A DNA stretch of 64,000 nt from Taxillus chinensis (Eukaryota > Streptophyta > Magnoliopsida > Santalales > Loranthaceae). A program made the position numbers and the translations under genes. Positions 32,644 to 44,876 of the stretch are shown here, piece after piece (the stretch's first letter is position 1; each line of letters opens with the position of its first letter). The stretch covers positions 49,747,004 through 49,811,003 of the forward strand of contig CM042089.1 of assembly GCA_023512835.1 (NCBI GenBank), given 5' to 3'. Below the pieces are notes generated by a model. The model did no database searches and had not been told where the DNA came from. It saw only the letters and a program-made list of their open reading frames with translations.

Positions 32644-33250
32644 ATATGGTATCAGAGCATGGTCTAGTTGGCCTAGGGTAGTGGGCGGACTTGGTTATCT
32701 TGAGTCCTTTGGAGGAGCCTGGAGGGACATGCCTGATCAACATGGTCCTCTTTGAGCCTCCAAGGTGTACTTGGGGTAGTCCAGTCTTGTGGTAGGATTT
32801 GCATGCATTGGCATTAGGGCACTAGTTGCATTGGTTGTTGTATGTGAAGGTGTGGATACCTGAAAAAAAAAAAAAATTAATTGTGATAAAAGAAAAATAT
32901 GAATAATGTGATAAGGTGAGAAGCGTGCAACTCGATTAACTCGATTTTATTTGAAGTACCTTGAGCATGACTACAAGGAAAGGTCCTTGTTAAATTGAAC
33001 CGTGTGCTTGTGGAATGGATGCTTGTGCAATGTGGTTTAATGAGAACCGAAATGTGTGCGGTGTGTGTAATTGCATGGATAAAGGGTTTGAACATGATAA
33101 AGTTTCAATTGTGCAACTCGAAATTTTGTGATGATTTGAGCATGGAAACATGGAAAAGAAATTGTGGAAGTGAAACCGTGTGCTTGGAAACTTGAGGCTT
33201 GTGACTGTTAAAAAAAAAAAAAAAAAAATTAAATGTGATTTGTTTGGTGT
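32644..33250 (+). other. PBS and leader of element B
   Basis: A perfect iMet PBS is at 32647-32658, then a noncoding leader with A-runs (32862-32876, 33211-33229). It is interrupted by element C after GGTGT at 33246-33250. The homologous, uninterrupted stretch is in B' (41839-42708). Confidence 0.9.
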
Positions 33251-35008
33251 TGTAAGGACCCGTACCTTGAGTTAGTCGGTTTGCCTCCCGAGTAGAGTTT
33301 TTCTAGATTTTGACCTAGTAGTTGGACTCCAATGAATTCACGTGCAAAAGGAAAGATGCTTAGAATGATGTCCTCTATCTACCACGAGAAATTTGAGCAT
33401 TTGGAGCTGAACGTGAATTCACCCATTTCACGTGCAAGCATATTTTTGCTCCTCAGGCCTCTACAAGATGCAAGGAGACTTGTGGTGAAGTTTGAGTGCA
33501 TTTGGAGCTGCACGCCAATTGGGGAATTGGCGTGCAAATTGGCGTGCGACCATATTTTTGCATGGTTCCCTTGGTTTTGTCATTCTAAGGAACTTTCTCC
33601 AAAGGACCATGTTGAAATTCTGAATATTTTGGTGTGTATGGATGCGGAAAGGTTGTAGCTTGTGTAATCAAAACTACGTCGTTTTGATCCTGGGTTTACT
33701 TAATCAAAACTACGTCGTTTTGATGTGAATGGTGTCTATATAAGGAGGGCTTGAGTTTGAGTTAGGGTTCTTGTGTTCCTTTCTTTTGACTTTGCTGAGA
33801 GAGAGAGAGAGCTAGAGAGAGAGAGGGAAGGGGAGTTCTTTGGTTGCGTTGCCGGAGCATCTTGCGTGGGGAGGACGGCGTTTGGCGCGGGAGCAAGGAA
33901 GATCTGCTTTAAGGTAGGGGTTTTGTTCTTCCTAAACCCTCTGTCCCTAGGGTCCTAGGGCGGTCGATCTAGTATCTGTTTATATATATATATGTAAATT
34001 CATATAGGTGTGATCTCTATATGAATGTTGGCCTTCGTGGCATTTTGGTGTGGTTCCGTGATCTATATGCTATATGTTTGATGAAAAGCCTGTGTGAATA
34101 TAGTTATGTGTATATGCTGCCAAGTGTTTGAAATTATGCGTGTGAGGTGTGCATGTTATGTGTTTGTGGAAATGCCTGTGTGGCCGGGTTTGTGAGCTTG
34201 TGGATATATGCATGCTAAGTGTTCGAGGTTATTCTGTGTGACTAAGCATACTTAGTGTTTGATGTTATGCCTGTATGGCCATGTGTCTTGCGTGTTTGCT
34301 TGTACACCCGGTGGTCGTGGAAGCCAGGACTTTGTGGAACCGGTGGGTGTGGAAGCCCGGGGCTTGTTGTGGAACCCGGTGGTCGTGGAAGCCCGGGACT
34401 GTTTTGTGGAACCCGGTGGTTGTGGAAGCCCGGGGCTGTTTTGTGGAACCCGGTGTTGTGGAAGCCGGGACTGGTTTGTGGAACCGGTGGTTGTGGAAGC
34501 CGGGGCTGTTCTTGAAACCCGGTGGTTGTGGAAGCCGGGAGTGTTTATGTACTAGCCCATGTATGATCGTGTTTCTTGTTATATCCGTAACTATACCTGG
34601 TGGGATAATTGTATCACGACACGGCACTTGTACACAAGGCATGTAGATGTTAGGTGCATGGGATGGGTTGGGGAGACATGATCCCTACCGAGTGTGGTTG
34701 CTCACCCCTCCTACCATGTGGTTTTCTTTTCGGGAACCTACGGGCGTTAGGCGGGACCCCGAGGTGGAAGACCCTAATTTATTTAATTTGTTTATGTTAT
34801 TTTTATTATGAGGATCGATGTAACCCAGGTGGGAAAGGATTTTGTTGTAATAAACTGGATTGGATTGCTTTTAATGAATATTACTTTCTTGAATGTTGTG
34901 GATGTTTAAAATGTTAAATTCTTGTTTTGTATCCTACCCCTTTGCCCTCCGTGTGGGTAAAGGGAGTCACGTACCGGTTTCCTCGGGTTGGAAATCCGGG
35001 GTGTGACA
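33251..35008 (+). repeat. 5' LTR of element C (1758 bp)
   Basis: TGTAAGGACCC...GGTGTGACA. The first about 140 bp resemble the L-type LTR, while hairpins (second at 33510-33535, arms GCACGCCAATT/AATTGGCGTGC) resemble the A type, so it is a mosaic. Its partner is the LTR at 49981-51761. Many one- and two-base losses occur at CAG/CTG sites compared with that partner; the acceptor-like CAG near 34732 reads CGG here. Confidence 0.93.
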
Positions 35009-35419
35009 ATATGGTATCGAGCATGGTCTAGTTGGCCTAGGGTAGTGGGCGGACTTGGTTATCCTAAGTCCTTTGGAGGAGCCTGAGGGACATACCCGAT
35101 CAACATGGTCCTCTTTGAGCCTCCAAGGTGTACTTAGGGTAGTCCGATCTTGTGATAGGATTTGCATGCATTGGCATTAGGGCACTAGTTGCATTTCTTG
35201 TGAATGTATGCTAAATCGTGGATAAGATCACATGATTAAGTGAAATGTGTACTACGATTTGTTTGGCAATGTGTCCGGATGTGAACTGTGAAATGTGATT
35301 GATGCAATGTATGTGTGTAATGTCATGTGTTAGTGAAATTGATAATGGGGTAGAGGTAGTCAACTTGTTAGTAGTCAAACGCGTCCCGACGTTTGTGCAT
35401 CTTACTTCATGTAGTAAGA
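35009..35419 (+). other. PBS and leader of element C
   Basis: The PBS reads TGGTATCGAGC (35012-35022); the A of the CAG is missing compared with A, B and E. The leader is noncoding and ends with the ATG-TAG-TAA triplet string before the gag ATG at 35420. Confidence 0.85.
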
Positions 35420-36051
35420 ATGCCACCGAGGAGAGTGACACGTGCGTCGGGCGATGGGCGATGAGTCGTTCGCCCATGAGGGTCCGGGTGCGGGACCATC
35501 CGTTGGAGGGCATGCGTTGCTACCGGCACAGCTACAAGAAGGCATCCGGCCGGAGGTACGAGAGCTACGGGAGGGACTCCGGCAGGACGTTCGGGAGGAG
35601 GTGCGCCGAGAGATGGCGGCACGACGAGGTGGTGCCACCACCACCACCACCAGAGGAGAGCGCCTCGTGAGCGTGAGAGTTCGCTGGGTGGTGTACCGAC
35701 CCGTGCGAGAGGATGACGTGGTGACACGGTTCGAAAGGAACAACCTCCGCGATTTAAGGGGGGAGAAGATCCTGTGGTAGGCGAGCGGTGGTTGAGGCGA
35801 GATTGAGCACGTGTTCTCCTTTCTCCTGCCCGGGAGGAGGATAAGGTGCGGACCGGCAATTCGGCAGCTGGAGGGGGACGCTTTGGAGTGGTGGACGAGT
35901 GTTCAGGGAGCCGTGCGGTACAACTCATGTTTTGGGAGGAGTTCTTGCAACTCTTCCAAGATGAGTTCTTCCCGGAATCGGTGAGATGGCAAAAGAGGGA
36001 AGAATTTGGCAGCTTGGGCGGGGATCCAAGACGGTACACTGAATATGAGCG
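35420..36051 (+). pseudogene. gag: gag of element C, cut at a recombination junction
   Basis: ATG 35420 (MPPRRVTRAS). It aligns along its length with E gag (44877 onward), including the WWTSV/..ELMFWEEFLQLFQDEFFPESVRWQKREEF core. It stops matching at 36051, after GAATATGAGCG, in the middle of the gag core. From 36059 the sequence is the leader of an A-type element. Several frame breaks lie at lost CAG/CTG sites. No zinc knuckle remains. Confidence 0.88.
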
Positions 36052-36058
36052 TGCACAG

Positions 36059-36407
36059 TCAACACGGTCCTCTTGGAGCCTCTAAAGGTGTATTTGGGGT
36101 AGTCCAGGACCCGAGGTAGGATTTGCATGCATTGGCATTAGGGCACTAGTTGCATTCATTGCCATGTGTGAAGGATGTGAATAACATGATTATGTGTAGT
36201 TGTGCGACTACGAATATTCTCGGAATGCCTTGGGTATGACTACAATGTGGATTGTCTTTGTGTGCGATATTGATTGATGCAATGGTTAAAATGTGTGTGA
36301 TGCCATGTCTTGCTTGACTTGATAATGGGGTGAGGTAATCAACTTGTTAGTAGTCGAACGCATTCGATGTTTGTGCTTCTTACTTCATGTAGTAAGAATG
36401 CCACCGA
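36059..36407 (+). other. leader segment of A' (duplicate of A)
   Basis: It matches A from about 26885 (TCAACACGGTCCTC) to the gag ATG. The upstream junction (36051-36059) has about 7 bp of filler and no LTR end, PBS or target duplication. Confidence 0.88.
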
Positions 36408-37515
36408 GGAAAATGACAACGTGAGTCCGGGGTAGTGGTTGATGAGTCATCTGCCCATGAGGCCGGGTGCGGGACGGTCCGTTGGAGGACATGCATTGTT
36501 CTTTGGCGCAACTGCGAGGCATCCGGTTGGAAGTCCAAGAGGCCGAGGGAGGGTATCCGGCAAGAAGTCGGGAGGAGGTACGCCGTGAGATGGCGGCACA
36601 GCGGTGGTCCACCCCCCGCCACCACCACGGGGAGCTACCCGGAGCGTGAGGGTTCTCCGTGTGGTATACCAACTCGTGCGAGAGGATGATGTGGTGACAC
36701 GGTTCCGAAAGGAACAACCTCCACGATTTAAGGGGAGGAGGACCCGGTGTTAGGCGAGCACCGGCCGAGGCGGATCGAGCATGTGTTTTCCTTTCTCTCA
36801 CCCCGGGAGGAGGATAAGGTGAGACCCCGGCCATTCGGCAACTGGAAGGGGGCTCGAAGTGGTGGTTGAGTGTCGCGGGGAGCCGTGCGGTGCGGTTCAT
36901 GCTTTGGGAGGAGTTTCTTATGACTCTTCCATGATGAGTTCTTCCGGAATCTTTGAAATGGCAAGAGAAGAGAGGAATTTGGCGACTGAAGCAAGGATCA
37001 AAGATGGTGCCCGAGTATGAGCGGGAGTTCGGAGCTCTGAGTGGGTTTGCCCCGAGACGGTGGCAAAGGAGGACCCTGAAGGCCCACGACTTCACTCTGG
37101 GTCTTAGGCCGGCCCCTTAGGCGAAGGTGGCGGTCTGCATTTGAGGACCTATGTTGAGGTTGTTGAGACGGCCATATAGTCGAGAGGAGGCTGGAGGATG
37201 GGAGCGGAGTCCATCGGGTCGCCGGTTACAAGGTGAGTGCGAACGCGATTCGGGGTCCAAGAGGCTAGGCAGGAGAGAGATGGCGGTTCCTTCCGCAGCG
37301 AGGGACGGACATTGGTGAACCCAGGGAGGTCTAGCTTTGGCGGTGGCAACGCAGGCGGTCCAACGGGAGGTCTCCCGGTGGTTGTCATCTGCTGTGGGGA
37401 GCAAGGCCACTTGAGGAAGGAGTGTCCAAAGAGGGACCGGAAATGCCATAGTTGTGGACGAGAGGCCCATTCGAGCCGGGTTGCCGGAGTGGCAGCGGCA
37501 AGGGGAGCGCGGCAA
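36408..37515 (+). pseudogene. gag: gag of A' (duplicate of A gag)
   Basis: ATG 36408. It is almost identical to 27223-28333, but with many one- or two-base losses and CAG-to-CGG changes that break the frame repeatedly. The gag core (about 36710-37100) and two CCHC knuckles (about 37395-37490) can be followed by alignment to A. There is no long open frame. Because A is nearly intact over the same stretch, most breaks could be sequence errors. Confidence 0.88.
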
Positions 37516-39874
37516 AAGCCTGGAGCACCTTGGCGGGGAGCGCCCGGTGAGTGGAGCTCGACTAGTGGCACGGGCCAAGGGAGTGTGTTTGCGCCCGGAG
37601 GCGACGTACCGGAGAGAGGCCGAGCTACCACCCCCACCAGTGAGAGTGGAGCCAGGACCATCGGTGGTTAGAGGTACCCTTTTGATCTCCCGTACATTGA
37701 CTTCTGTTCTTTTCGATACGGGTGCATCGTGTTCGTTTGTTGCTGAGCTTGTGATAGATAGCTTGGGGTTAGCTTGTGTGGAGGCAGCGAAGCCCCTAGT
37801 TGTTGAGTCTCCCGGTGGGGGGTATGATTGAAGTGTGGCGTGTTTCCGTGAATGTGTGTTAACCATAGGAGAGGTGGAGGCGAGTTTTGACTTGCATGTA
37901 ATGCCTTTGAGGACGTTTGACCCGATCTTGGGTATGGATTGGCTTATGGCTTTCCAGGCCAAGATAGGTATTATCGGCGGCGGGTATCCTTCGTGACACC
38001 CTGCAGGGACCTCTTGCACCCTGCAGGGGAGTGGGACCGAGAGGCGAGTCGGGCCGGGCCGGTGTTGGACCAGTGGGGTGCCATTACCCACGAGTTGGTA
38101 GCCAGGACCTTTCCGAGGAGGGGAAGGTGGAAAAGAGGGTGTGGCCCGCTGTTGTGGACCAATTTCGGGATGTTTTTCCTGAAGAGTTGAGGAGTTTGCC
38201 ACCCAAGAGGAGTGTGGAGTTCACCATTGAGTTGGTGCCGGGGACGGGTTCGATTTCCCAAGTAGCGTATCGTATGGGGCCAGCTGAGTTAAGGGAGCTT
38301 CAGGCAAATCGAGGAGTTGGTGGGCCGGGGGTTTATCGGACCGAGTACCTCACCTTGGGGTGCTCCGGTGCTCTTTGCAAAGAAGGCAGATGGCACACTA
38401 CGCCTCTGCATAGATTACGGAAAGAGTGAATACGGTGACTGTGAAGAACAAGTATCCGTTGCCTCGGATAGATGACCGTTTGACCGGTTGAGCGGAGCCT
38501 AGTGGTTTTCCAAAATAGATTTACGGTCGGGGTATCATCGGTTGAGGGTTAGGGAGGAAGACATCCCTAAGACGGCCTTTCGGTGCGGTATGGGCACTAC
38601 GGTGGATAGTGATGCCTTTTGGGCTCACTAATGCGTCGGCGGTGTTTATGTATTTGATGAACCAAATCTTTGCCCCATACTTAGACTCGTTCGTGGTGGT
38701 GTTTATAGACGATATCTTGGTATATTCCAAGACCGAGAGGGAGCATGTGGAGCATTTGGCAATGATGTTGCAAACCTTGAGGGATCACGGTTGTTTGCTA
38801 AGTTTAGCAAATTCGAGTTTTGGATGCGGGGAGGTCCATTTCCTTGGCCACGTAGTATCCGCTGAAGAGGTTAGAGTGGACCCAGCCAAGATTGAGGCGG
38901 TATCATCATGGGAGAGGCCAACCAATGTTTTCGAGATTCGTAGCTTTCTTGGTTTGGCAGGCTATTATTGCCGTTTTGTAGAGGGGTTCTCCCGTTTGGC
39001 GGCTCCTATGACAGCGTTGACTAGGAAAGGAGTGAAATTTGAGTGGACGGACAAGTGCCAGCGGCGTTTGAGACTCTCAAAACCCATTTGACCACTGCAC
39101 CTATGTTAAGGTTGCCTAGGGAGGATATTCCGTATGAGGTGTATTGTGATGCGTCCAGGGTTGGTTTGGGGTGTGTGCTTATGCAAGAGCACAATGTGGT
39201 AGCTTATGGGTCAAGGCAGCTGAAGCCTCATGAGCAGAATTATCCTACTCATGATCTGGAGTTGGCGGCTGTCATCTTCGCCCTGAAGAGTTGGTAGCAC
39301 TACCTCTTGGGGGAAAAGTTTGTGGTGTTCTCAGATCACAAGAGCCTTCAGTAAATCTTTACTCAGAAGGACTTGAATTTGAGGCAAAGGAGATGGGTGG
39401 AGTAATTGCAGACCTTTGACTTTACTCTTGCCTATACCCCGGGCAAGGGTAATGTTGTAGCTGACGCGTTGAGCAGGAAAGGGAAAGCTGAGGTGGCCGT
39501 GAGAGAGTGGAAGCTGATGGAGGCAATTAGCGATGTTGCGGCTGCAACCTGTTGTTCGTGATGGTGGGACAGTCCTAAGTCCTTTGGTGGTTGTGCCTGA
39601 GTTGTACCAGCGCGTCCGGGAGGAACAGGCCAGGTGACATCGAGTGTGAGGTTCTCCGTGCCCGTATTGAGGCCGGGGAGCTACTCGAGGACCGGACAGA
39701 GGGTCCTGAGCATAAGTTGTCGTTTCAAGGGCGGTTGGTAGTGGCTTCTTCCCTCAGGGATGAGGTGATGAGGGAGTTTCACCAGTCTAGAGTTGCTGTG
39801 CATCCAGGGGGTACGAAGATGTACCAAGCGCTTCGGACACATTTTTGGTGGCCGGGATGAAACGTGATGTGTAT
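37516..39874 (+). pseudogene. pol: pol of A' (protease to integrase N-terminus)
   Basis: The protease Asp-Thr-Gly-Ala is near 37719. The RT catalytic Phe-Ile-Asp-Asp is at 38702-38713. RNase H begins at about 39130 and the integrase zinc-binding start at about 39800-39874. It shares with A the TAG stops in place of CAG (about 38500 and 39294) and private changes such as CGGCGGGTATCC near 37976, so A and A' are duplicates rather than separate insertions. It has five G at about 39309, the in-frame state, where A has six. It ends at the B' LTR. Confidence 0.9.
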
Positions 39875-41838
39875 TGTAATGACCCGTGTGTAACCCGTGT
39901 GTAAGGAGTTAACCACAAACACCTTGGATGTTGGTGCACAAGTTTAAGGTAAGAGATGAGCCCAAGAGGGGACTTTTGGGAGGTGCATGTGACAAGTGGT
40001 AGCGTACCTTTATGCCCTAGGAAGATGTTATGCGTTTACAGGCGGTTTTAAGGTTGTTTTGGCTGATCTTGGAGCTCACTTTTGACCTAGTAGATGGCCT
40101 CAAACAATTGGCGTGCAAGAACAAAAGTTTCTTAGAATGAGGTCCTCTATCTACCACAGAAATTTCAGAGCATTTGGAGCTGAACGTGAATTCACCCATT
40201 TCACGTGCAAGCATATTTTTGCTCCTCAGGCCTCTACAAGATGCAAGGAGACTTGTGGTAAAGTTTGGGTGCATTTGGAGCTGCACGCCAATTGGGGAAT
40301 TGGCGTGCAAATTGGCGTGCGAGCATATTTTTGCATGGTTCCCTTGGTTTTGTCATTCTAATGACCTTTCTCCAAAGGACCATGTTGAAATTCGAGTATT
40401 TTGGCCTATATGGGTGCGGAAAGGTGCTAACTTGTGTGATCAAAACTACGTCGTTTTGATCCTGGGTTTACTTAATCAAAACTACGTCGTTTTGATGTGG
40501 ATGGTGTCTATATAAGGAGGGCTTGAGTTTGAGTTTAGGGTTCTTGTGTTCCTTTGTGCTGCACTTGCTGAGAGAGAGAGAGAGCTAGAGAGAGAGAGGG
40601 AAGGGGAGTTGCTGGTTGCTGCCTGGAGCATCTTGCGTGGGGAGGACGGCGTTTGGCGCGGGAGCAAGGAAGATCTGCTTTAAGGTAGGGGTTCTGTTCT
40701 TCCTAAACCCTCCTCCTGTCCTAGGGTCCTAGGGCGGATTCTGGGCCGTATCTGTATATATATTTATATGTAAATCCATATAGGTGTGATCTCCTATATG
40801 AATGTTGGCCTTCAATGGCGTGTTGTTTGGATATATGTATATATGACCTCGTTGTTTGACAAGTTAAGTGCTTGTAAGGCCGTGCTGTTATGTGTTTGAG
40901 GTAATGCCTGTGTGTATGCTCATGTTATGTGTTTGAGGTAATGCCGTGAGGCCACGCACGTCCAGTGTGTTAGATTATGTCTGTGTGGCTGGGTTTATGA
41001 GCTTGTGGATATATGCATGCTAAGTGTTCGATGTTATTCCTGTGTGACTAAGCATACTAAGTGTTTGATGTTATGCCTGTATGGCCATGTGTGCTGCGTG
41101 TTTGCTTGTAACCCGGTGGTTGTGGAAGCCCGGGACTGTTTTGTGGAACCTGGTGGGCGTGGAAGCCCGGGACTGTTTTGTGGAACCCGGTCATTGTGGA
41201 AGCCCGGGACTGGTTTGTGGAACCCGGTGGCTGTGGAAGCCCGGGAGGTTTTGTGGAACACCGGGGTTCTTGTAACCCGGTGGCTGTGGAAGCCCGGGAC
41301 TGTTATTGGAAACCCGGTGGTGTGGAAGCCTGGGAGTGTTTATGTACCAGCCCGTGTATGATTGCATTTGTTATTATGGCTGTTATTACATCTGGTGGAA
41401 TAATTGTAACACGACACAGCACTTGTACACAAGGCATGTAGATATTAGGTGCATGGGATGGGTTGGGGAGACATGATCCCTACCGATTGTGGTTGCTCAC
41501 CCCTCCTACCATGTTGTTTTCTTTACAGGAACCTACAGGCGTTAGGTGGGAACACCAAGGTGGAAGACCATCTCCATTTTATTGTTTTTTGGTAATGTAA
41601 TTTTTTGATTTATGTAACCTCTTGTTGGGAAATGTACTAAGGGATTGCATTGTAATAAGGAACATGGTTGTTTTGTGAACCTTTGATATATGGAATTAAA
41701 TAAAGATGTGGCTTGTTTGATTTATTGTAATTGTTAGACTTGTTTGTGGCATATTGTAATTCAACCCCTTTGCCCTCCGTGTGGGTGAATGGGAGGGTCA
41801 CGTTCCGGTTTCCTCGGGTTGGAAATCCGGGCGTGACA
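39875..41838 (+). repeat. 5' LTR of B' (1964 bp)
   Basis: TGTAATGACCCGTG...GGGCGTGACA, inserted in A' integrase within a few bases of where B sits in A. Its first 1 kb is close to the B LTR, but it carries the CCCGGTGG array (about 41110-41340), not the 26-bp repeat. Hairpin 2 is perfect (GCACGCCAATT/AATTGGCGTGC near 40283-40308). Confidence 0.92.
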
Positions 41839-42419
41839 ATATGGTATCAAAGCATGGTCTAGTTGGCCTAGGGTAGTGGGCGGACTTGGTTATCTTGGGT
41901 CCTTTGGAGGAGCCTGGAGGGACATGCCTGATCAACACGGTCCTCTTTGGAGCCTCCAAGGTGTACTTGGGGTAGTCCAGTCTTGTGGTAGGATTTGCAT
42001 GCATTGGCATTAGGGCACTAGTTGCATTGGTTGTTGTATGTGAAGGTGTGGATACCTGAAAAAATAAAAAAAAAATAAAAAAAAATAAAAAAATAATTGT
42101 GATAAAAGAAAAATATGAATAATGTGATAAGGCGTGAACCGTGCAACTCGATTTTATTTGAAGTACCTTGAGCATGACTACAAGGAAAGGTCCTTGTTTA
42201 GTTGAACCGTGTGCTTGTGGAATGGATGCTTGTGCAATGTGGTTTAATGAGAACCGAAATGTGTGCAGTGTGTGTAATTGCATGGATAAAGGGTTTGAAC
42301 ATGATAAAGTTTCAATTGTGCAACTCGAAATTTTGTGATGATTTGAGCATGGAAACATGGAAAAGAAATTGTGGAAGTGAAACTGTGTGCTTGGAAACTT
42401 GAGGCTTGTGACTTGTTAA

Positions 42420-42454
<35 letters not shown>

Positions 42455-42708
42455 AAATGTGATTTGTTTGGTGTTTGTGAATGGTTGAACATGTGATTTT
42501 TGCTTGGTGTGTGAAATAAGCGTGGTTTGAGCAATGCAATGGAATGTAAAATTGGTATAATCGTTAAATGTGAACCTATAGACTTGTATGGTAATAATGC
42601 GTGTTATAGCTTAGCCTTAGTAGCCCTGGTCTCGCGATTGTTGAGATTATGGAGTGATGACCTTGCCCCGCCCCCTTTCGTGGAGCCAATGTCTCCGAAA
42701 ATTGTGAC
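41839..42708 (+). other. PBS, leader and start of B'
   Basis: The PBS TGGTATCAAAGC (41842-41853) has one change. The leader matches B on both sides of the C insertion site, giving the empty site at 42471-42475. A 31-bp A-run lies at 42421-42451. The end (ATGTCTCCGAAA near 42690) is the putative gag start of B-type elements. It is cut by the E LTR at 42709. Confidence 0.88.
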
Positions 42709-44454
42709 TGAAGGACCCGTACCTTGAGTTAGTCGGTTTGCCTCCTGAGTAGAGTTTTTCTAGATTTTGACCTAGTAGTTGGACTCCAATGAATTCACGT
42801 GCAAAAGGAAAGATGCTTAGAATGATGTCCCTCTATCTCCACGAAGTTTCAGACCAAATGGACATGTATGTGAGGTGCACGTGATATGGGTCCATTTCAC
42901 GTGCAAGTGTATTTGTCTTCCAAATGATGCAAGGAGGCTAGGGGTGAAGTTTGAGAGCATTTGGAGTTCATATGGAGTTGCACGTGAATTGGGAATTCAC
43001 GTGCAAATTGGCGTGCAACCATATTTTTGCATGGTTCCCTTGGTTTTGACATTCTAAGGAACTTTCTCCAAAGGACCATGTTGAAATTCCCGAATATTTT
43101 GGTGTGTATGGATGTGGAAAGGTGGTAGCTTGTGTAATCAAAACTACGTCGTTTTGATCCTGGGGTTCACTTAATCAAAACTACGTCGTTTTGATGTGGA
43201 TGGTGTCTATATAAGGAGGGCTTGAGTTTGAGTTTAGGGTTTGGTGTTCCTTTCTTGCAGCTGCTGCCCGGGAGAGAGAGAGAGAGCTAGAGAGAGAGAG
43301 GGAAGGGGAGTTGCTGATTGCTGCCAGGAGCATCTTGCGTGGGGAGGACAGCGTTTGGCGCGGGAGCAAGGAAGATCTGCTTTAAGGTAGGGGTTTTGTT
43401 CTTCCTAAACCCTCCTGTCCTAGGGTCCTAGGGCGGATTCTGGGGTGTATCTGTTTATATATATATATGTAAATTCATATAGGTGTGATCTCCTATATGA
43501 ATGTTGGCCTTCAGTGGCATTTTGGTGTGGTTCTGTGATCTATATGCTATATGTTTGATGAAAAGCCTGTGTGAATATAGTTATGTGTATATGCCTGCCA
43601 AGTGTTTGAAATTATGCCTGTGAGCCGTGCATGTTATGTGTTTGTGGAAATGCCTGTGTGGCTGGGTTTGTGAGCTTGTGGATATATGCATGCTAAGTGT
43701 TCGAGGTTATTCTGTGTGACTAAGCATACTTAGTGTTTGATGTTATGCCTGTATGGCCATGTGTCTTGCGTGTTTGCTTGTACACCCGGTGGTCGTGGAA
43801 GCCCGGGGCTGTTTTGTGGAACCCGGTGGGCGTGGAAGCCCGGGACTGTTTTGTGGAACCCGGTGGCCGTGGAAGCCCGGGGCTGTTTTGTGGAAACCCG
43901 GTGGCTGTGGAAGCCCGGGCTTTGTGGAACCCGGTGGCCTGAAACCCGGTGTTCTTGAAACCCGGTGGTGGAAGCCCGGGAGTGTTTATGTACTAGCTCA
44001 TGTATGATTGTGTTCGTTGTTATAGCCTGTAACTATACCTGGTGGGATAATTGTATCACGACACGGCACTTGTACACAAGGCATGTAGATGTTAGGTGCA
44101 TGGGATGGGTTGGGGAGACATGATCCCTACCGAGCTGTGGTTGCTCACCCCTCCTACCATGTTGTTTTCTTTTCAGGAACCTACGGGCGTTAGGCGGGAC
44201 CCCGAGGTGGAAGACCCTAATTTATTTAATTTGTTTATGTTATTTTTATTATGAGGATCGATGTAACCCCAGTGGGGAAAGGATTTTGTTGTAATAAACT
44301 GGATTGGATTGCTTTTAATGAATATTACTTTCTTGAATGTTGTGGATGTTTAAAATGTTAAATTCTTGTTTTGTATCCTACCCCTTTGCCCTCCGTGTGG
44401 GTAAAAGGGGAGTCACGTACCGGTTTCCTCGGGTTGGAAATCCGGGGTGTGACA
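42709..44454 (+). repeat. 5' LTR of element E (1746 bp)
   Basis: It starts TGAAGGACCC (one base short of TGTAAGGACCC) and ends GGTGTGACA. Its hairpins are of the L type (arms GCACGTGAATT/AATTCACGTGC near 42980-43004), unlike the 3' LTR at 49981. Palindromes are at 43137-43158 and 43174-43195, TATATAA at 43208-43214 and the possible intron at 43387-44176. The preceding bases (GTGAC) do not match those after the 3' LTR (GTGTT). Confidence 0.93.
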
Positions 44455-44876
44455 ATATGGTATCAGAGCATGGTCTAGTTGGCCTAGGGTAGTGGGCGGA
44501 CTTGGTTATCTTAAGTCCTTTGGAGGAGCCTGGAGGGACATGCCTGATCAACATGGTCCTCTTTGAGCCTCCAAGGTGTACTTAGGGTAGTCCAGTCTTG
44601 TGGTAGGATTTGCATGCATTGACATTAGGGCACTAGTTGCATTTGTTGACATGTATGTAAGGATGTGCATGATAGATCACATGATTAAGTGAAACTTGAA
44701 TATTCTTGGACTTGTTTGGCAATGACTACAATTGGACCGTGGCTGTGTGAAATGTGATTGATGCAATGTATGTGTAATGCCATGTGTTAGTGAAATTGAT
44801 CAATGGGGTAGGGGTAGTCAACTTGATAGATTATAAAATTGTTTTGACGTTGTGCTTCTTACTTCGTGTAGTAAGA
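44455..44876 (+). other. PBS and leader of element E
   Basis: A perfect iMet PBS TGGTATCAGAGC is at 44458-44469. The leader is noncoding. Near its end it reads CTTCGTGTAGTAAGAATG, so the upstream ATG seen in A, A', C and D is GTG here. Confidence 0.9.
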
